A model generated the notes under the pieces. The model was not told the DNA's origin and searched no databases. It was given only the letters and a program-made list of their open reading frames with translations. A program made the position numbers and the translations under genes. From NCBI GenBank assembly GCA_035582835.1, contig JAYKAV010000900.1, positions 339,539 to 403,538 of the forward strand: DNA of 64,000 bases. The letters run 5' to 3'. Numbering within the stretch: position 1 is the stretch's first letter; every line of letters begins with the position of its first letter. The stretch is from Phoebastria nigripes (lineage: Eukaryota > Chordata > Aves > Procellariiformes > Diomedeidae). Of this stretch, positions 9,433-22,949 are shown in pieces.

Positions 9433-12400
9433 GCTCAAGTTGTTTTAACACTTCCCTTTCCTGACGTGTGCATTGGGCCGGTTCTGCAGCACTGCTGGGC
9501 TGCCTTTGGTAGGAGAGAGAGCTACTTTTTAACTCCCAGCTTTCTGATGCTCTTTTCCGTGCCCTCCCCCACATGTTTTTCACGCCTACAGCCTGGTGCA
9601 TGTACATCCATCCTGCCTCATTCTACCACTCCTTTTTAAGCCAGCAGCCTAATAATGAAGCTCTTGATGAGACTGTGAAACCAGTACCAGCAACAAAGAG
9701 TCTTCATTACTGCTGGAGAAGACTGGGGTGTTTGATATGCATGAAGCTTTGTGCTGACAGCTACCACTATAAACTGCCATTTCTTACTGTCAAACAAGTA
9801 AGTGTTACAACTGTTTAAAAGTGTTGCTCTTCTCTAGCAAAGGATTTGTATTTGAAAAAGAAAATAAAAACTAATTAGTACTTTATCTTTTTTTCATCCA
9901 CACCTGAAGTGTGGATGTTGGCTGATGAACAGAAACCCTGTTCTCTATTACTGCTTACTCAACAGGGCTGGAAATGATAAACAATAGGCTTGATTACATT
10001 ATAAATAAGTGAGATAAAGTGGTTGTGACCTGAGACCTAAACCACCAAATATTTTGGCTATTTGTATATGGTTACTATGTTTGTAAAATATATAAACTTC
10101 TCACATAACTGTATGTTTGTAGAGTTTGTTTTTAATAGGTAACAGAGAGCCTAAAAATCTCACATACTCTTAACCCATTTTGCTTTCAGTTGTGCAGTAA
10201 GTGCTGCATTTGGCATACATGTTGCGGAAACCTAAGAGAAAAAAAAAAAAAGCTTAATTACAAGGTACTCCCACTACCATCTCCCAACCAAAACCACTAA
10301 AGTTTTATTGATAACAGCCTGGGTATCTGCAGGCAGTGCAGCTGGTAAGCTTCCTGTCTGTCCAAACAGACCAAACATAGCGTGCCTCCTCAAAAGATTT
10401 AGAGCTGTCTCCTATATCCAAATAATTCTATTTCACTTCTCAACTAAATTATTTAAATTTTTTTCTTCTATATGACCAGAATATCTTATTCCTTTAGTAA
10501 ATCTTAATGCCCGTGTATTTTGAACTTGTGTCTAATTTATGTCCATATGCATGAGGCATCTATGGCATCTTACTGAGGAAAAAACTTTTGACATGATGCC
10601 TAGGAAATACTGCAAGGTTATGGAATCTAGCTAGTTAGAAAAATCCCAAGCAATTGGACTTGTGTGAAAACTACAAAAGGAATTTGATTTGTGTGAATAT
10701 TCCAGATGACTCTCTTCACAATACCTACCAAAAAAGAAAAAAAAAAAAAGTGTACATAATATTTCTTTGTGTGCTCTATAACATACGGAAAGAAGACTGG
10801 TAATTGCTGTTTTCTTTCTCTTGGGGCAGACATAGCCCCAGTCTGTAGGAGGGGAGGTGATCAAGTGGGAATGTCATGCATTTATATGGCTGGAACTGTA
10901 TGTGACTAGATGGTGCTAACAGGAGGGTTAAAAACAGCTTAATATTTCTGACCTGCATATCATATTTCTGCATGTGTACACAGACACACACACGTATGTG
11001 TCTGTATGTGCGCATGCCCCCATACTCCACCATTCATAAAGCTTTGACTGCAAACCATTCTGGCACAGTCACTGCAAAACAGCAAGGGGAGTTCATAGCT
11101 GCTGTGGCAGCATTCGTGTGCTTGCTTTTATTCCTGTGGCTGGCACATGCTAAGAACGAATCTCCCCAAAACAAAAGAGAAGAAATCAAAGCTATCTCCT
11201 ACCATGTTTTCAGCATGTGGATGAACAAATTCCTACAGCTTTTAAGGATCAAGGCAATTGCTGAGTAAGAGTAGTTACTAGGCCGGGGTATCTCACTGTG
11301 CACAAAAACAAATAAACGTAGAAGAGAAGGGAAACTGAAATGTGTCTCTGAGCATGCGTTGTACTCTACATCACATTCCTTTGGTGTAATCGGTCTTTTT
11401 GTAACTTCTTACTAGGATATAAGAAGTGCAAGTTGCAGTGAATATCATTTTATGCAGACGGCTAAACTGTGGTCTATTGTTCTCTCTTAATCTGAGTTGA
11501 CACTAAGATGGACACTTTATTTCCCTGTGCTCTCACATTTAGACCTTTTACTCTATGGTACTGAGAGAGAAAAGTGTGTTAACCCCTGTTCTGATTTAAT
11601 ACAAAAACATGGATGACTTGGTACTGTTCAATCATTCACAGACAAATCAAGACAAACTTTCCTCTGCCACTCAGTGCCACCAAGGGCGGTGGGTTTGCTG
11701 AGAGGTAGTGGTCTCACCCCTGTAATAAATCATTGCCCTTGACAATATCGGAGTGGATTAGTATTTGGATATGCTTACTGACCCCGCTCTGGGAAGCTTG
11801 TCAGGTATTTGCTTCCTGTCTGCAGTAAGAATCTCAAAGTAAAAAAAAAAATCATAACAACTTACATAAATTGCTCAAGACTTACTCCTCAGCATTCGTA
11901 TTCCAAGAGGAAAGTGTCCTAAGAGAGTGAAAACCAGAGGAAGAGTACTTGTCCTGAGAGACCATTAGTTCATAACGGGGAAAAAACCTGAATAGCGGGT
12001 GAGAGGGCAGATCTACTGATAGAGAGGGCTAAAGGACCTCAGCAAATTGCTTATTAACACCTTATAGCTCAACACAGATGCCATGAGAGAAAGAATCGGC
12101 CAAGCCATGGTTTTAAGGGGACTTTAAACTTAACTCGACCCCCTTATTAGCACTGAGTAGCACAGCACACGTTCTTATGCTGCCAGACCGTACTGGTGCA
12201 TCTCTACAGTCCTCCCCACCATTTAGACTGTGACTGATTTCCATCCTCGAAGGCTGTACCATTGCACGGCCTCGCCCTTCACCATTGTGGCTGCATCTAG
12301 TCCCGTTGGAAAATGCAGATCAATAAAGAATGTTCTTGTTTTGGAGTACCTGCTATAACCACATATATCTATGCTAGGGAAAAAAACAGCTGTATCTTTC

Positions 12401-15400
12401 CTTTGTTCTGCTGTTGGCACCAGGGGATGTTCCCTAGCACGGTATAGATGATAGATGTACATACTTCTTTTACTTTGTCTCTATAGTAACAGGCTGCCAA
12501 AAGAAGAGATCTCATGTCTGGGAGCTCAGCCATAAGCACAGGGAAAATGGAGGACTATACCCCACCATCAGGAAAGGAAACTCTTTAAGAATAAATTGTT
12601 TAAACGAAGTGTTATGGGTGGAAGACTGGAAATGACACACATAAGTTAAGATGCTTGAGAAGAAGGTATTCTCCCCGTTCTCTTTTGCTGGATGAAAGGC
12701 AAGTTGAAATGTTTGGCCTCACCTCTTAGAGGAAAGGAATGGGCATTCTCCAATCTCAGTATTTGCTTTTATTGCTAATGCTCTGACACAAGTCCTAATG
12801 TTGCTTTGTGGGCAACCACCACATTTTTTTCCTTTCTTCCCCCTTTATCTCCAGCCCCAGTCCATTCAACGCATGACAGTGCAAGCATACTTCTGAACAA
12901 TTCAGTTCGTTCTTGAGATTCTCCACCAGTTTGCTGTTTCAAGCCACAACAAGTTCAAACACCCTTGCTCACTTTCATCATTCTCTGTAATTCAGCCTCT
13001 TACACTCCCTTTCATTTACTGTGCTGTGCTATCATTGCCTCCCCCCTTTGTAATAGCATTGTTTAGCTACACATACATATTAGCACCTTGCAGTTTCTAG
13101 GCTGGCAAAGTGTTTCAGCTGCGTTTCAGGGTAAGAGCCAAATACACAACAGCTTTGCCTGTGCCTTCAAAGCTCAGCATTAGGACTTAAGGAAACAATA
13201 GTAGAGTATATAGCATATCAAATGTTTTGGGAACAATTGGAGTTAAAAGCCAGAATTATAAAATGAAAGTGATGAAACACAGACTCACAAAATCCTCCCT
13301 GAGAGGTATAGGCTACTTCCTGCTGAGTTTTAAATGAGAAATTTAAATATCACCAAAATTGAGGTGATATTTCTGGCTGAAAAATGAATGTGGATGAAGA
13401 GACCTTGTTGAACTTCTGTAAGCCATAAATTTCTTTTCTGTTGGCAGCACTGCAAAAGCTATTCTAGCCACTGTGCAGGTTCATAGGAAATACGTGTGTG
13501 TGCATGTGTGCTGTGTGTGGACACATACATGGTGTAGAAGGTTTGCTATAGTACGGTAAGTATCGATCTCTAAATTTATCTTATGTGAAAGCATTTTAAG
13601 AGTGGGTGCTTGTCTTTCATGTTCACTGCATTCTTTTGCCAATACATAAATGTTTAGAAAAGCCTCCTTGTATTTTGCCACCATCTGTAGAATCGGGGCA
13701 GAATATTAACTATAAAAAAAAAATGCAGAAAAAAGCCTTGTGAAATCATTCCTTTGAAGCTGAAATAAAAACATCGTTACACCCAGAGATTAATTATGAA
13801 TAATTGGATACTAAAGCATTGGCAATATGCACAGAGACTTTAATCCATTCAGTTAAGGAGGGAAGCATGGATGAGTTGAGGAGGAATATTTTTCCATCTT
13901 AAAATGATCAGTCTTTTTGTATATTTGCAGAAATTGGTGGAGACAGATGACAGTCAGCGAGGGGGGAAAAGGGTGACAGTTTAAAATAAATAATGATATC
14001 AGATGGAACAAAGATACAAAAAAATGGAAGGAACTTGTACTGGAGGTTATGCAAAAATTCTGCATGGTTTTGTAGAAAACAGTAAACTCTCAGTTTCCTT
14101 ATAATTTCCTATCTGACTCTGGGAATCCAGTGGTTTTCAGCTTCCAGCACTGCAGTTATAAAAATAGCGCAATGTAAAAATAATACATGTACAATAAAAT
14201 GGTAACAATGGCCAAGGCCTGTTCACTCAATGAGAAAGCTAATGCTTGAGCTATGCAGTTGGACTTTGTGTATTTTCTTTTGGCTGTAAATTTCATGATT
14301 AATTTCAAAGTTTCTCTCCACCCTTTCTGAAGCTCAGGCACCAACGAGCCAGAATTTCAGTCCTGGAGGAGAGGAATGAAGAAATAATGTGTTTGGGCCA
14401 GAGATGTATTTTTGTTAGAGAAGGAAATACTAGGAATGAGTAATGTTTGGGTTTTTTTAACCTGCCAATGACTCTGCTAAGCCTAAGGTAAAGCTGGAAA
14501 TAACTTTGTCTGCCAGCGTGCTCCATTTACTAGCCAACAAGGAAGCTGCTTACATGCTGGCACTGTAAGATTGAAAAGACAGTAAGTACCACAAACTTTT
14601 CAACACACACCTTGGAAAGTGTCCCTTTGCCCTGGAGCTGTCAGCCTGCAGCGTGGTACCGCTGCCTGAGCCTGCTTCCGTACAGGGATCCCCATGGCAC
14701 AGTGGCCTGGGCTGTGTCTCTCTGCAGAATCCCAATTCCTGCCTGCCTTGCCCTATCAGGCACCTTTAGCCTCCAATTATTCTCTCCATTATTAAAGACA
14801 AGCAGCATTCCTTCTTCAAGGCTTTTCCTCCCTCTCAGCCTTCACTCTGGTGACCTTTGGTTTCATTTTGTTGACATCCCCTTACACTAGGAGCCGACTG
14901 TCAGAAGAGTGTAGCTGGGGTTTGTTAGTGTTGGGTTCTTTTTTTGTTCTAAGAACTCTATACTTTTTTCATACCCAGGTCTCATTACAGGTTATTATGC
15001 AAGAATAAGCCTCAGTGCTCTTATATATGTGGAATGCTTGTGGCTTTTGCAGTTCTCTGCATTTCTTCAGAAACAGGAAAAAAAGCCAGATTAGATGATG
15101 AGAGTATAGTACAAGTCTCACTTTTCTATATTTAAAGCATAACAAGATCCAGCGACTGCTGAAGTAATGAATCACTGTAATTTACATATACAGGTCAGTG
15201 GAGGACATCCACACACAGCTGAAAACATCCCTTCAATCAACACCCTCCTTTACTACTCCAATTTCAGCTGCCCCTTGGCATATCCAGCCCAATACGTATA
15301 CGTTCCTATCATTGATCCTTTTGAACAGCTAACAGGTTGTGAGATGAGGAGGTCACGCTTTTCATCGCTGGGAGGAGGCCTGACAACACACAGCGACCCA

Positions 15401-15744
15401 TCAAAGATGTAGCAGATGCTGGCTCCAGTGAAACCCGCAGCTCTGTGGGGAGAGGAGGCGTTCCCTGTTTTTTCTGTGGTGTCCCTCTGAGGCCAGTCAG
15501 TCAAACTCAGTGATGGATCCAGGCAGTGGTCCCGGAGTTCAGGTGCTGGTGACATGCAAAACCACTTTCTCCAGTCCCTGGCCGAGCCGCGTTTGAGGGA
15601 ATGGGGAAGTGGGAAGGGCAGGATCGTTTCCTTGGAAATGCTTTTGCTGTAATTAAACTCGGCAGGGGGTGGGGTGGAGAAGGAAAGGACCTTCCCCACG
15701 CATTTTACAGCGAGGGGAAAAAAATCTCAGTGTTCACATCGTAG
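9433..15744. other. Intergenic, no gene seen
   Basis: No recognisable gene. Holds a short CA/TG microsatellite near 10976-11011, an A-rich run at 10735-10749 and a TG-rich stretch at 13493-13520. From about 15400 the GC content rises toward the CpG island that follows. A 148-codon minus-strand open frame at 15699-15253 has no recognised homology and is probably a by-product of the rising GC content. Confidence 0.5.
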
Positions 15745-16060
15745 GTGGGAAAACGGGAGACTCGGCGGAGCTGGACCACCTGCCCAGGCCTACTACGTGC
15801 GGGGCGGGGGAGCGCGGGTGCCCGCTGCCCCACGCCGGGCGTGCTGCGGGCGGCGCAAGCGCTGCCCACGGACCCGCTCTACCGCTGCCGCTGCCGCGAN
15901 CGTGGTGTTGGTGGTGTTTTACAGCCGCCCCGGCTGCCGTGCCAAGTACAGAACGTTCCCTGCCCGCCCCTGAACTGGGGTTGAACTTCCCCAGCCCGCC
16001 GTGCGCCGGGGACGGCACAGATACACCCCGGGGGGCGGGGGGAGACAGAGCATAAGAAAA
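15745..16060. promoter_or_regulatory. CpG island, orphan promoter candidate
   Basis: A compact CpG-dense, GC-rich block in otherwise AT-leaning DNA. GC boxes (GGGGCGGGGG at 15801-15810 and GGGGGCGGGG at 16031-16040) flank repeated CGCTGC and GCCGCC motifs. Several overlapping open frames of about 80-130 codons on both strands are expected from the composition, and none resembles a known protein. It could be the promoter of a non-coding transcript or an enhancer-type island. One base (15900) is undetermined. Confidence 0.5.
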
Positions 16061-16130
16061 GCGGGAGGGGTAGAGAAAAGGAAGCTCCCAAAGGGTTTGT
16101 TTCATCGTAAGTACTTAGGTTGGGTGGGGC

Positions 16131-16169
16131 TTTTTTCTTTTCTTTTTTCTTTTTTTTTTTTTTTTTTTT
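16131..16169. repeat. T-rich homopolymer tract
   Basis: T6-C-T4-C-T6-C followed by an uninterrupted run of 19 T at 16151-16169. It closes the CpG island side and has no CR1 or other element attached. The length may be imprecise in the assembly. Confidence 0.8.
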
Positions 16170-16663
16170 AGGAAAAAAAGGCAAACAACTGCAAGGCAAT
16201 CACCATTCCTAAACAAATGTACTTTGAGAAAAGATGGAGAAAAAGAAAAAAAAACACGGCAAACCTGCTTTTACAGAAATAGATTTATGCCACTGTTGTT
16301 TCTTTTGACTGCCTGCCATTGTTAAACAAGTACTTTTCCTTTACTCCTCCCCCTCCCCCCCGCCCTGAACATTATACTTCAGTTCCTTTCCCAAAGGAAA
16401 CTGAAAGTGCCACTGACCCCACCTGAGAAAGAAAAGGCCGAAGGTTTGACGAACACCTCACTCCCACAAGCTTTTTTTTTTTTTTAAGAGTATGTCTTCA
16501 AAGCTGGTGGCTCTCAGAATTTTTGTGCCACTGTGGTGCAGTTCTCAGGCAAGGCTGTGTGGGGCTGTCATGACCAAAATAACCCGTGAAAAGTGTAGAG
16601 GAACAAATCAAGCAGTTTCAGCCTGCAGCAGGTAAACATGTCAGCAGGCTCAGGAGCATGGGG

Positions 16664-16697
16664 GCCTTGGCATCATGGGCGCCTTGGCATCATGGGC
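16664..16697. repeat. 17-bp tandem duplication
   Basis: The unit gccttggcatcatgggc occurs twice head to tail without mismatch (16664-16680 and 16681-16697). A weaker partial copy (ccttggca) follows at 16703. Likely replication slippage. Confidence 0.9.
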
Positions 16698-19600
16698 ATG
16701 TTCCTTGGCACTGCATTACTATGGGTTGTCTCTGTAAAAGCTTCGTTAAAAGGAGTGACTGGATTAGCAGCACACTTAGGCATTTTTTTTGTTTAGTGCA
16801 ATCAGTTCTGTGCCAATCTTGGATCAAAATGAATCAGGAATCTCAGGAGATTTTGGTAGCTTTTCTGTATAATTTGCTATATTTCAAGCAAACCTCACAC
16901 GTTCACAGCTTTTGAAAGACCTTTTGCCTCTCTCTAATTTGGTTTCGTTATGGAGATCATAGGGTTAACCCACTCACTCAATGTCTGTGTATTCTTCACA
17001 GTAGCTAATCTCACTACCTTGTCCAGTTTAACCGACTTCTAATTTATTTCTCAGTGCTGACTGGATGCCATCTGCATATACGTATTTGGCAGCAAACCGG
17101 GATTTATATTCACTACGATGGTTATATCCTTGGTGTGTTCCAGTCCATTAAGCACCTCATCAAATCCTTTTAAGACTATTTTTTGTAGCCTGTTCAATAG
17201 CTAAATGATGCACCCTCTTGTGGTCTGCGGCTCAACCCCAGTGAGGAAGGACCTTTTTTCCCCTGTTTTACTACTGTATTGCCCCGAATATAAGATAAGC
17301 CTCTTGCCTCTCAAATGCGAAAACATGCAGAAAAACCCCACCACTCTCACTTTGGAGTTCATTCCCTGTGTACTGTGAGGAAGGTTATACCATGCCCCCT
17401 TTAAAAGTTCTGCAGGTTGCCTCCTGGCAGATGCATCCAGCAAGCGCAAGAGCAACCTCCCAGGTAGCACTTGCTCCAGGCCTTGGTCCAAAAGGGGGTG
17501 AAGATGCAGCACCCTTTTGGTCTGATTTGCTCTCTGTGCCAGCTGGTCCCCAGCAGTGTGCTGGGAGCTGAAGCACCCCATGGGTTGGGAGGAGGGTAGG
17601 CAGAGAGGAGGCACACTGGGGTGGGGAAAGACGCTGGGGGCTGTGTTACAGCCTTGTTAGAGGCTGTAGGGCTATGCATGGGTGGGAGGTGCATGTTGGC
17701 CCTGCCTCACGCGTTCCTTGCCTGCTAGAGAAGGAGACTCCCAGTTCGGTCCCTTGTTGGGACACATCTGTTTTCCTCGTTCTCTTTCCACCACGAGACA
17801 CCCCTTGCCCTTGTCCCATGTCTCATCGATACTCTTCTTCCTCTGCTATTTGTCGTTTATCTTCCAGCTGCCCTGCTTTTTGGCTTTTCTCAGACCTTGG
17901 CGCCTAGCACTGCACTGGCCCCTTGCTTCTTATCAGTTAATGTGTCTGTTTCACAGCCTTGTGCATTTTATCTTATCCACAGCTCTTGAGAGCTACTTTA
18001 GTCCTCTTTCCTCATGCTCCGCAAGGCTGCTGTGCGATAACTATACAAGACCCATCCCAAAGTAATCCAAGGTCACTTCCGTTCCGTGAAACAGCGGTAA
18101 GCTACTTTTTGTAGGCTGAGGGCCAGGATTATGGACAGTTACCATGCCCTGAGCAGCAAGGTATGGTAATTTCACAGGGCGGGAGGGAGGCGGATGGTTA
18201 GGTTTGCAGGTACTCCAGAAGTGCAGTGCTCCAGGAAGTTGCTTGGGCTCTTTGTGCCAGTGGTCACTTGAACCTGAGCTGCGTTCTGGACATTCCCAAA
18301 AAACAAAAGCCTTGTTCTCCCTCCTCTGAATGTGCACCAACTCCTGCTCTAGCATCTGTGCAGCTGATTTGGATCAGGGAGTTGATCTGTCTGAAAAATG
18401 GTCTCTTCTGGGTTGTTAATCTACTGGATTGGGTCAGTGATCTGACTAAGCCCACAGACCGCAGGGTGTGAGGGAGGGAGGAGCTGGAGATATGGTGAAT
18501 AGAGCTGGGACAGCTTTTTTTTCCTATCTTATCATGCATTCCTACTTGGAATGAATCTGTGCGCTGGATAAGGCTCTTTGATGAGACACATTGGCCTCCA
18601 GGCCATAAATTCGGGTTTCTAGTACTAGGCAGCGTTGAATCTAAGCCCTGGACAAAAAGGCAGGGTTTAAGACACACCTGTCTTTTCACTGTCTGCTAAT
18701 TAATCTAACTTGCCTGGCTCCTGACACAGCTTCCTGGCTTTTATAAAAGCTTCCTGGTTTTCCATGCATTGCAGAGCAGGGCAGTGTGCGTAACAGAGCT
18801 GCAGACTTGGCACGAAGACCAAGAGTTTAGGTTTTTTTTGCAGCTTTTTACGCCACTTTGTGAAACAGGCTGGGATTTCCTTTCTAAAATGACGTGATGC
18901 GTGTCCCTCTAGATCGTGACTGTGGTAACGTTGCGTTTGGAGCCACTGCTCTCCAGGAAGTTCAGCTTTTACTCTGACACAGAATTCTCTTTTTGTATCA
19001 TTAGGAATGACATTTTTGTACTTCATGACTTGGCCACTAGCTACATATATGTAACTGTATTTTGGGATTTATTCTCTATTTATTTATTTTGTGTGCTTCT
19101 TTGTAGTTTTTGAAAACAGGGTTATGCCCTTGCAAAACAGTTGTTTTATTATGTTCATGGTATTCCTGCCATTTGCAATGAGCTTTTTTTTTTTTGCATC
19201 AGAGAGATTGCTTTTGCATCTGTACCAGGAGATGCCATATTTCTTTACCCCTCTGTGCACACATAACTGTACAGGCTAGGTTTTTCCAACACTCACTAAT
19301 GCTTTCCCCTTAGAATCTCAATTTCCACAAACCCTGCGAAGATATAATATTCTTCAGAGAGCCAAGGCCATTTGTCACAATAATTTTGCTTTGACCTGAC
19401 CACTGATTACACCACAAACTAATTTAAGCCCTAATTACTCCATTTGATAGCTGTTCAAATTCAGAGGACTTAGTCTTATTCATTAGGGTGACGTGACACG
19501 TGGATCTCACAAAGAAAATGTTCCTTCTCCAAGTGAATTCTTTTGCATGAGCAGCAGAAGTCTCAAATTTTTTTGAATAATCCTTTCCAGCAGTTTGCGA

Positions 19601-20739
19601 TTTTCTTTGTGCACCCATGGGAGTGGATTGTAGGTCTCCAATAGCTCTGGGCTTGCTGCATGCAGCAGTGTGGAAGATCTCATTCTGAATGGTTTTCTTT
19701 CAGTACTACTTTATCGGGCAATAACAGGAAGTGTTGTAACTATTTCCGGCAATTTTTTCAAGTTCGCTTCCAGCCTGGAAGTTGCAGGCAACTGTATTTT
19801 CTCCATTTTCAGTTGTCTGTGGGACTGTGCATTATTAAGTGGGCACAAAAAGAGAATAGCCCCAGTGCCTACCATGGACTAAGGTTACAGTACGAGGCAG
19901 AGGTTGTTATCAGCCTGGTTGATAATGATGGCTCACAACAAGCTGTTACTTTTTCCAATGGCAGGGCCTCCAGCCGGGTAGGCTGAGCACCTCCTCAGTG
20001 GTTGCGTTGCTCTCTGCCCTGTTGGAGGCAGAGCTCGCAGGGTAGGCAATGACTTGGAGTTAGTCATCATCATCGTGATGACAACTGATGCTCTCCAGAT
20101 CGGTGAGGGAGGGAGAGGGTGATGCTGCCTTCCATGTATTACAGCATAAATAAAAAATAACCAGACAACAGTGAGAGTTGCAGAAAAGGGTAGATGATCA
20201 ATGCCTGCTCTTGCCTCCTGTTTCTATCTGCAGGTCCACAAATGTAAAATAATGAAAAGGTCGTAATTCTTTTCCTTTTTCAGAAGTGAGGCTTTCATCT
20301 GTGTCTGGGGAGGAAGCAGCTGTATGTTGTCAGCAATCCCCAGACAGATGCATTGTGGTCAGGGTGAACTCAGATGCTGGGAATCCTGGGGGAGTGCACA
20401 GTGTGGTTTCTTTTGATGCCACTTGAAGATGAGAGCGCTGTGTCCTTCCTCCCCCAGCACAGCTCTGCTCTGTCATCTCCTGCCTCCCTCCTGGTGGGGG
20501 TCCCACGCTTCCATCAATAATAGTGTTCTCCACCCTTTTTCCTGGCTTTTCCATCCTTTGAAACCTTGTCTGCTGTAGGGGCAAGTGAGGCACTGATCGC
20601 CATCTACAGCTCTTCCCCCTTCACCTTGAGTTTTTTTTGGAGGAACCAAAGAAATAAGTTCCCCCAAGACCTGACAGTAAGAAGTTTCATTTCTGTAATA
20701 GGGAATGTATGCATTGGAACCACAAAAAGTGTATTAAGA

Positions 20740-20812
20740 TGTTAAATATATATGCATATATATATATGCAATATATGTGAGCACACACATATATTTTATA
20801 TATAGGTATGAA
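20740..20812. repeat. TA/TG microsatellite
   Basis: Interrupted (TA)n with embedded ATGCAT and a CACACA segment, about 70 bp long, in a non-coding region. Confidence 0.75.
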
Positions 20813-22874
20813 AGAGCTGCATCTCTCTCTCTGTATATGTGCTTTTTGAGAGAGTATAGTTGATGACTTTATGAAAGCTTCTGATGTAATTACCCTGTCA
20901 GAATGGCTTACTAATCCTCATTACTATTGCTTATTCAGAACTGTTCCAGCTTTTGCATCCATTCCCTAAAGACATCCTTAGGCCTTACCTTTAGCNTAAG
21001 ATCTTTAGCCTTAATGACAGTATATAGGTCTGGCTGAAGTCTTCTCCTTTTTTTCCAGAACAAACTTCTTTAGAAAGTCATTTGAATCATTTGAGTAAGT
21101 AGCAAACTTGCATCAGGAGGCTGAGCAGCATTACAGCACTTCACTCTGAGGAAGCATGATGCACAAATGTACCCATGACCAAGTTACAGTTGGAGAAGAA
21201 AAGAAAAAAAAGTAGGGTTCATGTGTGATCCCCAAATACATTTGGAACTGGGTTTAGTGCCTGCGTTAGAAGCTAAAGGTTAGACACTCCAGAGGGGACC
21301 TGGATTCTACTGCACTCCAAGCTTGTGGACTGGTTTTGTAAAATTTGAGATTGAAGGTTGTACTTGTGTTATTTGAACCTTTTAAGCTCAAAATGCTGTA
21401 AGAATACCTACTTTTGTGGGATGTTGCTAGCTACTAACTTAGAAAATGCCTGTCTGGTTTGGGATCCAGTTCAGAAATCTGCAAGGCTGGCTTTGAGTTT
21501 GGCAGTTTGCTGAAATTTGATTTCTCCCTTTCTCCAGTTCAACAGCTTTCATTTAGTTGAACGGAAGTGGTAGGAGCTCATTGAAAAGGGTATATAAATT
21601 AAACAAAGCATCTTTCTAGTCTGGAGTGGGAAGGCAAACAGATCCCATTGCCATCACAGGGTGTATTACAATGGCGTGTTGTGGAGGGGTTTTGCAGACC
21701 TGTGGCTATATGTGGGAATGGCTATGGAGGTTTTCTGGTAGGACGGGGAAGTCACTAGACACTGAGGACATTCAACCCCTGACAGATCTGGATGCCAAGA
21801 AAGAGTACTTTGATTTTTGCTTGTTTAAAAGGAGTCGAGTTGGAGGTGGGCCTACTTTTGTGTAGCTTTTTCACATGCAGAAGATATGACTCATGTTGGG
21901 AATGTAATCTGTGATCTGAGAATACATGAGTATTTTAGGAATACGTGTGTACTCAATGATGAAGGTAGCAGAGAATGTATCAGAGCAAAGGCTGTTTTTC
22001 TGAACTTTTGTGTTGAATTTCTTGCTTCCTACATTTATTGATTTTCAAACTATTATGTATATTTACAATGACAGATCAATACTACTAAAACATCAGTGCT
22101 TGTAACCCTACTTTAAAATGGTTGTATTTGTATTACAAAGTTAAATTAACATAGAATTTTTTTGATGAAGCATCTAAGTAGGCTTCTCTTGCTATCACTG
22201 ATGGCCTGAAAGTTCAAACTGTACTCTAAAAAACCCTATTAAGTAACATTTTCTTGGCAGATTTTCTGACATAAATGTTTTCATCTGAATAAATTTATCA
22301 TTGGGNTTTTTTTAAACTCCTGGATATGAGTATAGGGACACTTTTCATCTCTGCCAGATTTGTTGAATATATAACGTATATTCTGTGAAATGTATGTGAA
22401 ACCAGACTTAACAAGTCTGGCAAGGCAGAATTTTCTTGTGATGAGTTCTTCATCCCGAGAAGAAGCTGCAAAAGAACCGGTAGGAACTGCTAGTGGTGGT
22501 GGTGCAGCAGGTGTTGGAAATCAGGGAACTCACTCAAATGTCTGAATGTGAATTTAGATGCCTAGTTTTGAAATCCCTGGCCATGAGTTAGTCAGCTTAT
22601 GAATTTTTACAAGCACTGCTGTCTATCTGTAGTATCGTGTGAACTTTGAACTAAGGATGTTTGACTATGGATGATTATAATCTTTGACTTGTTTAGCAAA
22701 GCCATATATGTAAAAAATTATGTTCCAATCACCTGGAGCTATTTTTTTTTAACAAAATCTCTTTTGGCTATAGATCACACAGGAGAAGTTTTAATATTTT
22801 TTAGAATTAGTTTGGCCAAGCCAGATATTAAAGTAGTAATAGTTTACAAGTCTGGCTACTAGATTTGTATCATG

Positions 22875-22928
22875 CCTTTACAGTGACACTAGGTGGAAGA
22901 TACCTTCCACCTAGTGTCACTGTAAAGG
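22875..22928. repeat. Perfect 25-bp inverted repeat with 4-base loop
   Basis: The left arm (22875-22899, starting CCTTTACAGT) and right arm (22904-22928) are exact reverse complements across all 25 positions, separated only by ATAC. Next to it an 11-bp direct repeat (AGGACATTTTT at 22926-22936 and 22939-22949) overlaps the right arm end. Perfect arms with a tiny loop point to a recent template-switch event during replication or to an assembly or library artefact, not to an old transposon end. Confidence 0.93.
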
Positions 22929-22949
22929 ACATTTTTCGAGGACATTTTT

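Larger units (their letters stand above)
16170..22874. other. Intergenic, no gene seen
   Basis: About 6.7 kb without a recognised gene or RNA. It contains an exact 17-bp tandem duplication (16664-16697) and a TA/TG-rich microsatellite at about 20740-20812. The 17.2-18.7 kb part is somewhat GC-richer, with several overlapping open frames of 80-140 codons on both strands, none matching a known family. Confidence 0.5.

Noticed and set aside
15253..15699. 148-codon minus-strand open frame next to the CpG island
   Set aside because: No recognised domain, no signal peptide and no splice context. GC-rich flanks commonly give frames of this length.
22875..22928. Hairpin as a microRNA precursor
   Set aside because: The stem is perfectly paired with a 4-base loop and is shorter than usual precursors. 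Real precursors have bulges and larger loops, so a template switch or an artefact fits better.
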